Source of the DNA: Oceanipulchritudo coccoides
GTDB lineage: Bacteria > Verrucomicrobiota > Verrucomicrobiia > Opitutales > Oceanipulchritudinaceae
Assembly: GCF_010500615.1 (NCBI RefSeq)
Contig: NZ_JAAGNX010000002.1
Span: 486,990-550,989 of the forward strand
Reading direction: 5' to 3'
Length of the DNA: 64,000 bases
Part shown: one piece after another, positions 1-9,522 of the stretch
Layout: every line of letters starts with the position of its first letter
How positions within the stretch are numbered: position 1 is the stretch's first letter
Made by a program: the position numbers and the translations under genes
The notes under the pieces: model-generated
Told to the model about the DNA's origin: nothing
The model's input: the letters and a program-made list of their open reading frames with translations, nothing else
Databases searched by the model: none

Positions 1-1143
1 GTAGAGGCGGATCACATTCTTGGGGTCACTTATAAGGGGGATGTTTTTTCCAATTTACGGCGGCGATTGAGAAACTATCAGCTTAAGCGTTCTGGAAAAG
101 GATACGAGGGAATATCATCTTCGGGAGCGGTCTTTTTCAGCGACCGAAGTCCGAACGGGTTGGCAATGAGCGAAATGTTCAATTCCACAAGCCTGCTCCA
201 CTTTCACTGGGTGTGTGACTTGATTGATTATCTGGACTCGATGAAACGGGTGCCCGAGGACCTCCCCCTGGTCTGGACGCTTCATGACATGGGCGCCTTC
301 ACGGGTGGGTGTTCCTACAGTCTGGGATGCGAACGCTTTGAGGAGAGTTGCGGGGAATGTCCTCAATTGTCAGCAGCTTCCGCAAGACACGAAACGTTTT
401 TAAGCCATGGCCGAAAGGCACAGGCTGTACACGGCATCAAGGAGCAACTCACACTAGTATGTCCTAGCGAGTGGATGGCCAAAATGGCCAGTAGGAGTTC
501 CATTTTTGAAGGTGTTCGCTGTGAAGTAATTCGCAATGGTTTCGATCTGGAAACATTCAGTCCAAACAAACGAGATCAAGGTCGCCAGATGATTGCCTGT
601 GATCCGAATGAGATTGTCATTCTGTTTGTCGCTGCCTCTTTTGAGAATCCTCTCAAGGGGATGAAGACGCTTATCGAATCCTTGCGGCATATCGACAATC
701 CATCGATTAGGATTTGTTATCTGGGAGACAAGGGTGAAGGCCAATTCCCGGAGGAATGGCAATGGTTGGGAAAAATCCACGACGAGGAGAAGCTAGCCAA
801 TCTATATGCGGGATCAGACTTTCTGATCGTTCCATCCGAGGCGGACAATTATCCGAATGTGATATGCGAAGCGCTTGCCTGCGGAGTGCCCGTTATCGCA
901 TCTGAGATAGGAGGAATTCCTGAATTGGTTGTAGAGGCGAAGACGGGATACCTGTTTGAAAAAGGCAACTCCAGCGCTCTTCTGGACCGGATAACCCGGA
1001 TGGCCGAGGGCCTTCCTCGAGAACGTGAGAAGTGGAGTCTATCCTGTCGCAGTTTTGCCGAAGAAACATTTGAAATTGAAAAAATCACGCAGAGGCATAT
1101 CGACCTCTACAACGAACTTGGGTGGTACAGCCCCGATGCTTGA
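1..1143 (+). CDS. GT4 glycosyltransferase, 5'-truncated by window edge
   Basis: The reading frame is open from base 1, so the gene begins outside the window; at least 380 residues are visible. The TTG at 67 is only an internal in-frame codon. The protein resembles WcaC-like group 1 glycosyltransferases: an HFHW motif, then VWTLHDMGAFTGGC with a cysteine-rich GCERFEESCGECPQL segment in the N-terminal half, and a C-terminal donor-binding block with the GT4 signature EADNYPNVICEALACGVPV. It probably transfers a nucleotide-activated sugar to a lipid-linked glycan at the cytoplasmic membrane face. It is the first visible member of a long plus-strand polysaccharide cluster. Acceptor and sugar cannot be told from sequence. 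Confidence 0.88.
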   Translation, partial: VEADHILGVTYKGDVFSNLRRRLRNYQLKRSGKGYEGISSSGAVFFSDRSPNGLAMSEMFNSTSLLHFHWVCDLIDYLDSMKRVPEDLPLVWTLHDMGAFTGGCSYSLGCERFEESCGECPQLSAASARHETFLSHGRKAQAVHGIKEQLTLVCPSEWMAKMASRSSIFEGVRCEVIRNGFDLETFSPNKRDQGRQMIACDPNEIVILFVAASFENPLKGMKTLIESLRHIDNPSIRICYLGDKGEGQFPEEWQWLGKIHDEEKLANLYAGSDFLIVPSEADNYPNVICEALACGVPVIASEIGGIPELVVEAKTGYLFEKGNSSALLDRITRMAEGLPREREKWSLSCRSFAEETFEIEKITQRHIDLYNELGWYSPDA

Positions 1144-1161
1144 GTTTTGAGGTTTTACCGA

Positions 1162-2337
1162 ATGAATCGCCCACGCGTATTAATTGTCACGACGAATCCT
1201 CCTCTAAAGGAGATGGGAGGTAGCCTCCTGTTTTACCGACAGTTCATCGAGAGGGCTGACTATGATGTTGCTGTGATGACCGACCGGTTGGATTCACAAC
1301 TGGATTCTGTCCCTTGGTTTCAAGTCAAACATCCCCGTTGGCTGGCGCGGATTTTAAGGACGCGTTTTTCGCTTTTTGGACATGACTTCATTCACCTCTT
1401 TGCAGGAAAATTTGCCTCAAGAGAATCACTACAATTCGCCAGAAAATTTAATCCCGACGTCATTATCACAGGCGCGGAAACGTGGATGAGCGACCTCGCG
1501 ATTACACTTGGCAAAAAACTCGATGTTCCAGTCGCGGGCCACTTCATGGATTGGCCGACCTACGCTTCACTTGGTCATGACTGCGTGAAACGGAAATTTA
1601 CTACTTTGTTCAAGCGCCGGTATCATCGGTGTCACCTTGCATTTGGAATCTGCCCCGAGATGTTGGAAGCGTTGGGACCGCATCCCAATGCCCATGTATA
1701 CTATCCCTCCGGAAACTGGACCGGGCAGGATAGCAGGGCGTCGCAAGTCAGTAATGATGGTCGCTTCGTTGTCATGTTTGCCGGGAATCTAGGTCAGTGG
1801 TACGGACACGCCATCATTCAGCTGTTGGACGCTCTTGAAGGGCATGAGAAGATACAATTGAAGGTCGCTGGAAAAAACGCCCCATGGTCCGAGGAACGGG
1901 GTGAGGAGCTGAGGGCGTCTGGCCATTTTCTCGGGTTTCTTGACCATGAAGCCTGTGCGGATGCATTGGGAGAGGCGGATGCCCTTCTCGTCATAATGGG
2001 GTTTGATGAAGACAGCAGGATGATTGAAAGCACAAGTTTCAAGTCCAAGATGGTTGATTACCTGGTGCAGCAAAAGCCGTTGATCATCTGGGGACCAGAG
2101 TATTGCACTGCGGTCAAGCACGCCCGCCGTGAAGGGTTTGCCGAGGTTGTCACGAATCCTGATCCAACTGCGGTTGTCAGGGTGGCCGAGGAGTTACAGG
2201 TTAGTTCAGAAAAAAGACAGTCCCTGATTCGGAACGGTGAACGGTTTTTCAAGGAAAATCTGGATGCTGGAATTGTCTTTGGGCGGGCACTGGCGGAAAC
2301 GATCAAGACGATCGAGGCCTACAGGAAAGCCCACTAG
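1162..2337 (+). CDS. Glycosyltransferase, divergent GT4-like
   Basis: A 391-residue protein. I chose ATG 1162 because GAGG lies about nine bases upstream and the product then starts MNRPRVLIVTTNPP, a typical GT-B beginning; a TTG at 1147 would add five residues. The N-terminal half has a PPLKEMGGSLLFYR loop like the acceptor-side glycine loop of GT4 enzymes. The C-terminal half has VVMFAGNLGQWYGH and the segment LLVIMGFDEDSRMIESTSFKSKMVDYL, matching the donor-binding region where ESTSFKSK replaces the usual EALA motif. It lies 18 bases after the previous gene in the same unit. Family assignment is good; specificity is unknown. Confidence 0.75.
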   Translation: MNRPRVLIVTTNPPLKEMGGSLLFYRQFIERADYDVAVMTDRLDSQLDSVPWFQVKHPRWLARILRTRFSLFGHDFIHLFAGKFASRESLQFARKFNPDVIITGAETWMSDLAITLGKKLDVPVAGHFMDWPTYASLGHDCVKRKFTTLFKRRYHRCHLAFGICPEMLEALGPHPNAHVYYPSGNWTGQDSRASQVSNDGRFVVMFAGNLGQWYGHAIIQLLDALEGHEKIQLKVAGKNAPWSEERGEELRASGHFLGFLDHEACADALGEADALLVIMGFDEDSRMIESTSFKSKMVDYLVQQKPLIIWGPEYCTAVKHARREGFAEVVTNPDPTAVVRVAEELQVSSEKRQSLIRNGERFFKENLDAGIVFGRALAETIKTIEAYRKAH

Positions 2338-2363
2338 TTAATGGATGCCAATTTTACCAATTC

Positions 2364-3524
2364 ATGAAGTACTTGTTTTTTGATCTTCCGGTTCATCGGG
2401 CCATCTTGAACCCCGAAGAAAAGCCAATCCAGCAGATCCTTCGTGAGGCAGGTGGCAATACGGGGAATCTACTATTCCGTTACGCTATTCGTTCACAGAT
2501 CGGGGATGAGCTGGTGGACACCCACTGGAAGGAGGGGGTAGCCTTGGCGCAGACCGGGAAATTTGATGGAGTGGTGCTGGCAGGAGCCAACTGGTTGAAC
2601 ACATCCCAGCCATTTGGCAACGAGAAGCGTGCCCGGGCCCTTCGCGAACTGGGACTTCCCGTCATCTGTATAGGATTGGGATGCCAGCATTATTTCACTA
2701 CACATGAGAAGTTGGAATTTCCAAAGGAGACATTGGATTTTCTTGATGCTCTCCGCGAACTGGAGGCCTGTGTCCTTGTCCGGGATGAAATGACCCTGAT
2801 CCAATGCCGGCACTACGGTTTAAAAGATGTGCACCTGACTGGTTGTCCTTCCAATTTCATCAACTCCAGCGATGACTTTGCTGACAAGTTGATCTCCAAG
2901 ACTGAACGTTCGCATTATGATAAGGTCATTTTGAACTCAGGGCACTTTGCGGGGCCAACCCTTGAGCTTGACCGGAAGTTGCTCCCGTTGACCAAGCACC
3001 GCCCGGGATCTTACCTCGTCCAGGCAAACCACAACGGGGCCATTGCCATGGCGCTGGACAAATCAGGCGAATACTCAGGCAAAGACATTCGTCACATGAG
3101 AAAGTCTTTCAAGCTGGGTGGCGGATTCTTTGGTCGAAAGGAAGCATTTGAGGAATGGAGGTCGCTCCTAGGGGTCTATCTTGATGTGGAGGCATGGCTT
3201 AAGGATGCGAGTTCGTGGGACTTCGCAATCGGGTCAAGAATCCATGGAACAATGGCTCCCGTACAGGCCGGAACTCCCGCTGTGCTTGTTGCTACAGATT
3301 CAAGGACAGAGGGGTTGGCGTCCTTGATGGGCGTTCCTTACATTAAGATTGAAGACGCTTTGAAGCTGGAAAACCCGGTTAGTGTGAAGGACTTGATTAA
3401 TCTCTCTCAATTAGATTGGATGTCCTATGTGGAAAAGCGCAAGAAACTGGCCAGAGAGTACGCCTCCCATTTGAATCGCTTCGGGTTGACGCTGACTCCC
3501 AGTTTGGAGCGAATTATTTCCTGA
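2364..3524 (+). CDS. Polysaccharide pyruvyl transferase family protein
   Basis: A 386-residue protein of the polysaccharide pyruvyl transferase family (PF04230), which moves pyruvate from phosphoenolpyruvate onto sugars as a ketal and so adds negative charge. Visible marks are GGNTGNLLFRYAI near residue 30, VICIGLGCQHYF in the middle, ACVLVRDEMTLIQC, LTGCPSNF and the family signature DFAIGSRIHGTMAPVQAGTPA near residue 290. It sits between glycosyltransferase and acetyltransferase genes, so decoration of the same polymer is likely. Some family members transfer other groups, so the pyruvyl reaction is inferred from family and context. Confidence 0.82.
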   Translation: MKYLFFDLPVHRAILNPEEKPIQQILREAGGNTGNLLFRYAIRSQIGDELVDTHWKEGVALAQTGKFDGVVLAGANWLNTSQPFGNEKRARALRELGLPVICIGLGCQHYFTTHEKLEFPKETLDFLDALRELEACVLVRDEMTLIQCRHYGLKDVHLTGCPSNFINSSDDFADKLISKTERSHYDKVILNSGHFAGPTLELDRKLLPLTKHRPGSYLVQANHNGAIAMALDKSGEYSGKDIRHMRKSFKLGGGFFGRKEAFEEWRSLLGVYLDVEAWLKDASSWDFAIGSRIHGTMAPVQAGTPAVLVATDSRTEGLASLMGVPYIKIEDALKLENPVSVKDLINLSQLDWMSYVEKRKKLAREYASHLNRFGLTLTPSLERIIS

Positions 3525-3552
3525 AGCTTAATTTCTAACCTTACAGGCATAC

Positions 3553-4173
3553 GTGAAGAATTTGATCAATTGGCTCAGGGTAAAATACCGGGGCTTTGCC
3601 TTGCTCTCTTGTCTGGATTCACCCCGGCCGGATATTCTGCGCGGGTTCCAGCGCTGGATGTGGCTGTATCGACACAGGCGCTCGGGCCGAATCATAGATC
3701 CTTCTACTGAGGTTAGAAAAAATGTGCCTGGATTGAATGAGCTGGGCGAGGTCCTGGTAATCGAAAAAGGCGTTGCGATAGACAAAGGCTGTATTCTCTG
3801 GGTGGATGAATCCGAGGGAAGCCAGGGATCAATCCTGATTAGAAATAATTCCTATATCGGGCCTTATGCTTTTCTAGGCTCTTGTCACAAGCTGGTGATT
3901 GGCAGTAATTCAATGATTGGTGCCCATTCCTACTTGATCACGGCCAATCACAGGACTGATAAAGGCGGAGACACATATGACCAGCAGGGTTACAGCGGAG
4001 CCAGTATCGAATTGGGAAGTAATGTCTGGTTGGGCTGTCATGTAGTTGTTTTGCCCGGTGTCAAAATCGGGGACGGCGCGATCATTGGTGCAGGTGCAGT
4101 TGTGACGAAGGACGTGCCTGCCGGCGAAACTTGGGGTGGGGTACCTGCAACCAGAATCAAGGGTGCCGAATGA
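3553..4173 (+). CDS. Hexapeptide-repeat acyltransferase (WcaF/Maa type)
   Basis: A 206-residue left-handed beta-helix acyltransferase with a GTG start. The C-terminal half holds the hexapeptide repeats, including [20 protein letters not shown] and [20 protein letters not shown], and ends GGVPATRIK, the usual end of sugar O-acetyltransferases. [11 protein letters not shown] carries the expected catalytic histidine. The likely reaction is acetyl-CoA-dependent O- or N-acetylation of a sugar in the cytoplasm. The N-terminal 70 residues are less conserved. Its stop codon overlaps the next gene's start as ATGA, which argues for translational coupling. Confidence 0.85.
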   Translation: MKNLINWLRVKYRGFALLSCLDSPRPDILRGFQRWMWLYRHRRSGRIIDPSTEVRKNVPGLNELGEVLVIEKGVAIDKGCILWVDESEGSQGSILIRNNSYIGPYAFLGSCHKLVIGSNSMIGAHSYLITANHRTDKGGDTYDQQGYSGASIELGSNVWLGCHVVVLPGVKIGDGAIIGAGAVVTKDVPAGETWGGVPATRIKGAE

Positions 4174-5273
4174 GAATTGCCATCATTTCAACCATGCGGG
4201 GTTACTCGTGGGCCGGGACGGAAGAAGTCTGGTACCATTTCGCGAAACTGGCGATGGAAGAGGGCCATGAAATCATGCTTGGCGCAGACGAGAAAGTGGT
4301 GGCCTCGGATCAGGTGAAGGAGCTTGTCAAACTTGGATTGAAAACTGCCTCCAGAAGACTCTTCAAACCGATGCGGCTGTTTCTCCTCAAGCAGCGCATC
4401 CGTCCAGACATGGCTCCAGTCGAGGCGTTTTCCCCGGATGTTATCCTGGTTAACGCGGGGTCTCCCCTAGACCATGTTTTCTCACCCTACATATGGGATT
4501 TCTGCAGGGAGCTGAATGCGCCCAAAGTATTTTTCTGCCATTTCAATTCTGACCGATTGAGGATTCCGGACCGCGCGGCATTGAAGGAAACCTTCCTGGA
4601 AATGAGCGGGATGGTATTTGTAAGCAAAGATAACAAGCGGGTACTCGAAAGACAATTAGCGACCCTGTTTCCTTCAGCACAGGTTATTGTAAACGGTCCA
4701 CGGTTAAAGATGGATAAGCCTCTTGCCTGGCCCGACAGTCCTATCCGTTTTGCGCAGGTGGCCCGTCTGGAAACAGAATGGAAAGGGCACGATATCCTTC
4801 TGGAAACACTTGCAGGAGATATCTGGAGGGAGCGAAATTGGGAACTGACAATTTTCGGGACCGGGCCGGATGAGCAATATATCCGGGAACTTGTGACAAT
4901 GTACGAGCTTTCCAAAAAGGTTAAGTTTGGAGGATACGTCCGCGACATGAGAGAGGTCTACGGTTCGCATCACCTGCTGCTCCTTCCATCGCGTGGAGAG
5001 GGAACACCATTAGCCGCGCTGGAAGCGATGATGTGCGGGCGCCCTGTGGTTGCAACCGATGTCGGAGGCAACAGTGAAATAATTGATGAGGGAATTTCAG
5101 GCTTCATTGCTGATGCGCCAACCGCCAGTTCATTCGGGAAAGCGCTTGATCGGGCATGGGGTTTGCAGAATGACTGGCAATTACTTGGTGCTCGCGCACA
5201 TGAACGAGCCCTACAGTTGGAAGCAGCGGATCCGCCGCGAAAATTGCTCGATTATCTAGTCACAATTCGATGA
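4170..5273 (+). CDS. GT4 glycosyltransferase
   Basis: A 367-residue GT-B enzyme. ATG 4170 overlaps the upstream stop (ATGA) and gives the expected start [19 protein letters not shown], with the acceptor-loop glycine after a short strand; a start further upstream in this frame would only extend into the neighbour. The C-terminal domain has [24 protein letters not shown] and the GT4 donor motif [20 protein letters not shown]. It is expected to act at the inner membrane on the lipid-linked repeat unit. The sugar is unknown. Confidence 0.88.
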   Translation: MRIAIISTMRGYSWAGTEEVWYHFAKLAMEEGHEIMLGADEKVVASDQVKELVKLGLKTASRRLFKPMRLFLLKQRIRPDMAPVEAFSPDVILVNAGSPLDHVFSPYIWDFCRELNAPKVFFCHFNSDRLRIPDRAALKETFLEMSGMVFVSKDNKRVLERQLATLFPSAQVIVNGPRLKMDKPLAWPDSPIRFAQVARLETEWKGHDILLETLAGDIWRERNWELTIFGTGPDEQYIRELVTMYELSKKVKFGGYVRDMREVYGSHHLLLLPSRGEGTPLAALEAMMCGRPVVATDVGGNSEIIDEGISGFIADAPTASSFGKALDRAWGLQNDWQLLGARAHERALQLEAADPPRKLLDYLVTIR

Positions 5274-6394
5274 GGGATCGTGTCGCCTATATTGATAATT
5301 TAAGGATTATGGTCAATTTCCTGATCGTCCTCAACCACTCATTCTGGAACAAGTCGCTGGAAACCACCCTTAGCACAAGCGAATTGGAACTGGTTGAATT
5401 GTTACGGTTCTTCTCAATGAATCTGGGCCCAATCCGAGTACCCTTTTTTTTTCTCATAGCTGGTTTGTTCTCGGCAACGTATCTGGGCAAGCGTGGAATA
5501 GCCGGTTTTTCCAAGACCAGGTTCGAACGGATCCTGATTCCTCTGATAATTGCCCTCTGCTCTTATGTTTACCTTGTTCTTGTGATAAGCAGGTTTGGTG
5601 ATCTTTCCCGGGTTTTGAATGTTGAGGACTATTCGAATTATATAGTCAGCGGCTTTGGCGGCTTGGGGTATGTCTGGTTTTTATATGTGCTGATCATTTA
5701 CAGTGGTGTTCTACTTGGGTTTTACTGGATTGCCCAAAAGGTTGCATTTTTAAAATCAGGCCTCCGAAAAGCCTCTGATTTGTTTTGTTACAGCAAGTAT
5801 ACTTTTCTTGGAGCACTGCTTTTCATTGAGACCTGTAAATTTGTCTTTCTACACACTGTTCCGGATGAACTTTATGAGAACGTTCCCTTCCTTCCACTTA
5901 AGTACCTGGTTCACAACATTACATATTTTTCAGTAGGTGCATTGGCAGGTCTTTCCTTTAAACGGTTTCAAAATAATATCCGCTTCAACCTATACGAAAC
6001 AATTGTGTTTATCCTGATCTACGCCCTAACCGGGTATACGGGCTATGCATACGGGTTGCAGCCCGTAATTCAATTGTACTCTGTAATTTCGAATGCACTG
6101 CCGCTAGTTCTCATGCTGTCCATTTTTAATGTATACTTGAACAAGAGGGTGACCCGGTTGAATTTTGTCACAAACTCGACCTATACAATATATTTGATTC
6201 ATTTTCCGGTAATCAGCCTTCTCACATACCTGCTAATTCAATTGCAGATTACAGCGCTCACCGTATATTTCACTGTCATCCTGCTCAGCTATCCACTGTC
6301 CCTCGTAACAGCGCTGATAATCCGGCGATTTAAGCTAACCGCTTTTCTGTTTGGCGCCAAACCTCTCTATTCCTTCCGGAGGAGCATTGCATGA
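5270..6394 (+). CDS. Acyltransferase family 3 membrane protein (OafA-like)
   Basis: A 374-residue polytopic membrane protein with about ten hydrophobic segments. The N-terminus RVAYIDNLRIMVNFLIVLNH is the acyltransferase-3 (PF01757) hallmark, with the histidine in the position considered catalytic in OafA/OatA-type enzymes, followed by PFFFLIAGLFSATY. These proteins usually transfer acetyl or succinyl groups to polysaccharides across the inner membrane. ATG 5270 overlaps the upstream stop as ATGA, and the 3' end overlaps the next start in the same way. This is a second acyl-modifying enzyme, separate from the hexapeptide protein two genes upstream. Confidence 0.87.
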   Translation: MRDRVAYIDNLRIMVNFLIVLNHSFWNKSLETTLSTSELELVELLRFFSMNLGPIRVPFFFLIAGLFSATYLGKRGIAGFSKTRFERILIPLIIALCSYVYLVLVISRFGDLSRVLNVEDYSNYIVSGFGGLGYVWFLYVLIIYSGVLLGFYWIAQKVAFLKSGLRKASDLFCYSKYTFLGALLFIETCKFVFLHTVPDELYENVPFLPLKYLVHNITYFSVGALAGLSFKRFQNNIRFNLYETIVFILIYALTGYTGYAYGLQPVIQLYSVISNALPLVLMLSIFNVYLNKRVTRLNFVTNSTYTIYLIHFPVISLLTYLLIQLQITALTVYFTVILLSYPLSLVTALIIRRFKLTAFLFGAKPLYSFRRSIA

Positions 6395-7404
6395 GTGCCA
6401 GTGAGATCAGTGTCATTATCCCGGCCTTTAATCGTGAAGGATTAATTGGTCCGACGCTGGAAAGTTTACTGAATCAAACTATCCCGGCGGTAGAAATCCT
6501 CGTCGTTGACGATGGGTCCACAGATCAAACCGCCCAGGTTGCGGCCAGTTTTGGACCAAGCGTGCGAGTCATCCATCAGGAAAACCAAGGCCCCTCTGCG
6601 GCACGCAATAACGGGCTTCGCCAAAGTCGCGGAGAATTCATACACTTCTTTGATAGTGATGATATTGCGGTACCAAACAAACATGAAGTCCAGCTCAAGG
6701 CGTTAGAGGCCGGTGGTGCCGACATTGCTTACGGGCCGTGGATCAAGGGCGCGTTTTCTGGAAAAACATTTATTCCTTCAAACGGCGTACTCCAGCAGAG
6801 AGGCCTGCCTGCCGGAGATCTCGTCAAGTCATTGCTCTGCGACTGGTCGATCGTGCCTCATGCCTGTTTGTTCAGGAGAGATATTGTTGAGCGCTCAGGA
6901 GGATTCCCGGATGACCTCTTTGTCGGTGAAGATCAGTTCATGTTTCTTCGCTGTCTATTGGCGGGAGCCAAGGTAGTCCATTCCCCGGATACGCTCGAAT
7001 TGTATCGGGCGGATAATACAGACAAGATCACTGAATCGGGTGGAGGGTTAATAAAGCGTTTGGTTGAGTGGGCTCGGTTTCTTATAAAGGCAAATCATCT
7101 CTGCAGGAAAAACAGATACATTCCGACAGATTGGTTCCTTTTTCAAAAACGTGCTTACAACGTATTCTCTGAGTTGAAGGAACTGGATTTCCAGGGCAAA
7201 CAGGAATTGCTATCCAACTTGTCCGCTTTGTTTGTTCCACGGAAAAAGTTTTTCTATAATGTGAGCGGATTTGTGAACCAGAAACGGCAGGGATTGGAAA
7301 TGCGCCTGACGGGCAATCGCGGTTCACGCGATTTCAGGGTCGGATCCCTGACAGAAACACAAATTACAGAAATCCAGCAAGCCGGATACAACATCCCCGG
7401 TTGA
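6391..7404 (+). CDS. GT2 family glycosyltransferase
   Basis: A 337-residue GT-A enzyme. The N-terminus ISVIIPAFNREGLIGPTLES is the GT2 opening, followed by EILVVDDGSTDQT with the nucleotide-binding aspartates, QGPSAARNNGLRQSRGEFIHF and the metal-binding FDSDD near residue 90. GGFPDDLFVGEDQFMFLRCL supplies the ED motif associated with the catalytic base. No membrane segment is seen, so it should be cytoplasmic or peripheral. It is coupled upstream by ATGA and lies immediately before the sulfotransferase. The sugar cannot be assigned. Confidence 0.9.
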   Translation: MSASEISVIIPAFNREGLIGPTLESLLNQTIPAVEILVVDDGSTDQTAQVAASFGPSVRVIHQENQGPSAARNNGLRQSRGEFIHFFDSDDIAVPNKHEVQLKALEAGGADIAYGPWIKGAFSGKTFIPSNGVLQQRGLPAGDLVKSLLCDWSIVPHACLFRRDIVERSGGFPDDLFVGEDQFMFLRCLLAGAKVVHSPDTLELYRADNTDKITESGGGLIKRLVEWARFLIKANHLCRKNRYIPTDWFLFQKRAYNVFSELKELDFQGKQELLSNLSALFVPRKKFFYNVSGFVNQKRQGLEMRLTGNRGSRDFRVGSLTETQITEIQQAGYNIPG

Positions 7405-7430
7405 ACAAGAACACTCCGAACCTCTTAACA

Positions 7431-8312
7431 ATGAAACAACCAGCACCTTCCGATTTTATCCTCTTCCTTCACCTCCAGAAGACTGCCGGCATGACTTTGC
7501 AGGAGCTCTTGAGGCGTCAGTATGGCCCAGGATTGGCTAAGAGAAGCATTAGGCGGCTACTAAAAAGATCCCCGGAGGGGCTGGGAATGGCTGAAGCGCT
7601 TTCTGCGCTTTCACAAAAGGACAAGATCTTCATGGGACACTTCTGCTTTGGGGTGCACCGGCTTCTAAACTTCAATACGACATATATTACCTTTCTCAGG
7701 GATCCGGCTTCCCGTTTGATCTCCCTGTATAATTTTTCCGCGAACACCCCCGGAGCACATTACTACAAAGTTGCCAAGGATATGACCTGCGAGGAATTCC
7801 TTTTTGAGAGCAAGCTCCTTGAAATGGACAATGGAATGACCCGCTTTCTTGCCGGCGATGAGGAAGACCTCTTTATCAACCGAACTCCATACGGGAAATG
7901 CGGCCACAAGATGCTTGAAAAAGCATTATCCAACTTGGACAACTTTTTTAGCTTTGTCGGCATCCAGGAAGAGTTTGACCGCTCCCTTCTTCTGCTTGCA
8001 GAAACCTTCAATTGGAGAAACCCATGTTATGTAAGGCTTAATACCAGCCGGATCACAGAAAGTAAACCGGCCGCCCATGAAGATCTCAAGATCCGGATCA
8101 AGGAATGCAACCAACTTGATTCGGAATTATATGCCATCTGCAAAGAGCGTTTTATGGATACATACAATTCAGTTTTTCAAGATGGTGACAATGCACTCGA
8201 ACGGTTCCGGATGCAAAACCAGAAATATCAGAAGTGGGCGAAGCCGCTTTATCAGGCCAGGTCGACAATCGCTGGATTAATCAAGAAAACACTTAAGGGC
8301 CCTCGGGCGTGA
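7431..8312 (+). CDS. Sulfotransferase family protein (PAPS-dependent)
   Basis: A 293-residue protein. FILFLHLQKTAGMTLQELL near residue 10 matches the 5'-phosphosulfate loop of PAPS-dependent sulfotransferases (the HIPKTAGTT type of Sulfotransfer_2 enzymes), and TFLRDPASRLISLYNF matches the 3'-phosphate-binding motif. It would transfer sulfate from PAPS to a sugar hydroxyl in the cytoplasm. The start is uncertain: TTG 7401 overlaps the upstream stop and would add ten residues, and neither start has a clear ribosome-binding site; I prefer ATG 7431. In this cluster it points to a sulfated polysaccharide. Confidence 0.82.
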   Translation: MKQPAPSDFILFLHLQKTAGMTLQELLRRQYGPGLAKRSIRRLLKRSPEGLGMAEALSALSQKDKIFMGHFCFGVHRLLNFNTTYITFLRDPASRLISLYNFSANTPGAHYYKVAKDMTCEEFLFESKLLEMDNGMTRFLAGDEEDLFINRTPYGKCGHKMLEKALSNLDNFFSFVGIQEEFDRSLLLLAETFNWRNPCYVRLNTSRITESKPAAHEDLKIRIKECNQLDSELYAICKERFMDTYNSVFQDGDNALERFRMQNQKYQKWAKPLYQARSTIAGLIKKTLKGPRA

Positions 8313-8343
8313 AACCCTGGAATCCCCTGCTTAACAAACCTGA

Positions 8344-9522
8344 ATGAAATCCAATACCTCCACAAAAGCTCGAGTGCTGTACTGTGCCGAGGCCAGCTCT
8401 GGTGGTATTGCCGAGTATGTGAAATTCCATTCTCTGGCACTGGTTGAGTCAGGATTAGCAGTAACAATATTGTGCCGCGAGGATTACCCGCATAAGAAAA
8501 TTCCAGGAGTCTCCTTCGTGGCCGAACTGCCGGCAAAACAGAAGAAGGCTTCCTCACTGATGCGCGTCCTCGACTATATTTCAGACTCCCGCACAATTTC
8601 TCGAAAGGTTTTAGATTTAGTCACGGGAGGGGGTTATGACTACGTGCTCCTTGATTGTTTCAGAGAGTACCTCTCTCCTTTCTGGGTTGGTCCACTGAAG
8701 AAAGCACGAGCCAAGGGAATTCGTTTCGGGGTCGTCGCACATGATCCTGTGCGCGACTTTGTTGTTGGTCCGCATTGGTGGCATAGCCTCAGCATTCGCA
8801 TGGCCTACAGTTTTATTGACGATGTGTATGTGCATGACAGCAGCAGAATCGACTTTGGCAGATCGCACCCGGAGACAATCAGAATTCATGAAATTCCTCA
8901 TGGTCCTTACGAGATTTCTCCCCCAATCAAAGGTCGTGAAATAGTGCGCGAGGAGATGGGATTCCAAAAGGACGATCAGGTTTGTCTTTCATTCGGGCAA
9001 ATTCGCGACGGTAAAAATCTCGATTTGTTCCTCCGGGCAATGACTTCCCTCCCCGAGAGCGTGAAACTACTTGTGGCAGGCAAAAGTGATTCCGGATCCC
9101 AGAAGACTCCGGAATACTATCAGAATGAGGCGCGGGAGAGGGGAGTGGATGCCCGCTGCCAGTGGCTTATCAAATACATTAACGAAGACGAAATCGCAGA
9201 TCTATTCGCTGCCTCGGACCTTGTCCTGTTAACTTATTCCAAGGCCTTTGTTTCAGCGAGTGGAGTCTTGAACATTGCTGTTGAGTGCGCCAAGCCAGTG
9301 CTTGCCTCGGGGGGAGCGGGACCATTGAAAACCGCAGTAAGCAATTACCCAATTGGTGAATGGATTGAAGACTTGAACGAGGAGTCAGTTGCCTCTGCCG
9401 TTACTTCGCTCCTGAAGCCAGGTCGAGAATTTCACTTTGCAGAATATGCGGATGATCATTCCTGGAAGCGGAATGCTGCAACGGTCAAAGACGCAATTGT
9501 CCGAAAAACAGATGAAGATTAA
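8344..9522 (+). CDS. GT4 glycosyltransferase
   Basis: A 392-residue GT-B enzyme. ARVLYCAEASSGGIAEYVKF near the N-terminus gives the acceptor-side glycine loop. The C-terminal half has LSFGQIRDGKNLDLFLRAM, LLVAGKSD and a modified donor motif SKAFVSASGVLNIAVECAKPV, where the usual EGFG(x)nE pattern is relaxed. It probably extends the lipid-linked glycan. Its last 11 bases overlap the next gene. Family assignment is solid, specificity is not. Confidence 0.84.
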   Translation: MKSNTSTKARVLYCAEASSGGIAEYVKFHSLALVESGLAVTILCREDYPHKKIPGVSFVAELPAKQKKASSLMRVLDYISDSRTISRKVLDLVTGGGYDYVLLDCFREYLSPFWVGPLKKARAKGIRFGVVAHDPVRDFVVGPHWWHSLSIRMAYSFIDDVYVHDSSRIDFGRSHPETIRIHEIPHGPYEISPPIKGREIVREEMGFQKDDQVCLSFGQIRDGKNLDLFLRAMTSLPESVKLLVAGKSDSGSQKTPEYYQNEARERGVDARCQWLIKYINEDEIADLFAASDLVLLTYSKAFVSASGVLNIAVECAKPVLASGGAGPLKTAVSNYPIGEWIEDLNEESVASAVTSLLKPGREFHFAEYADDHSWKRNAATVKDAIVRKTDED

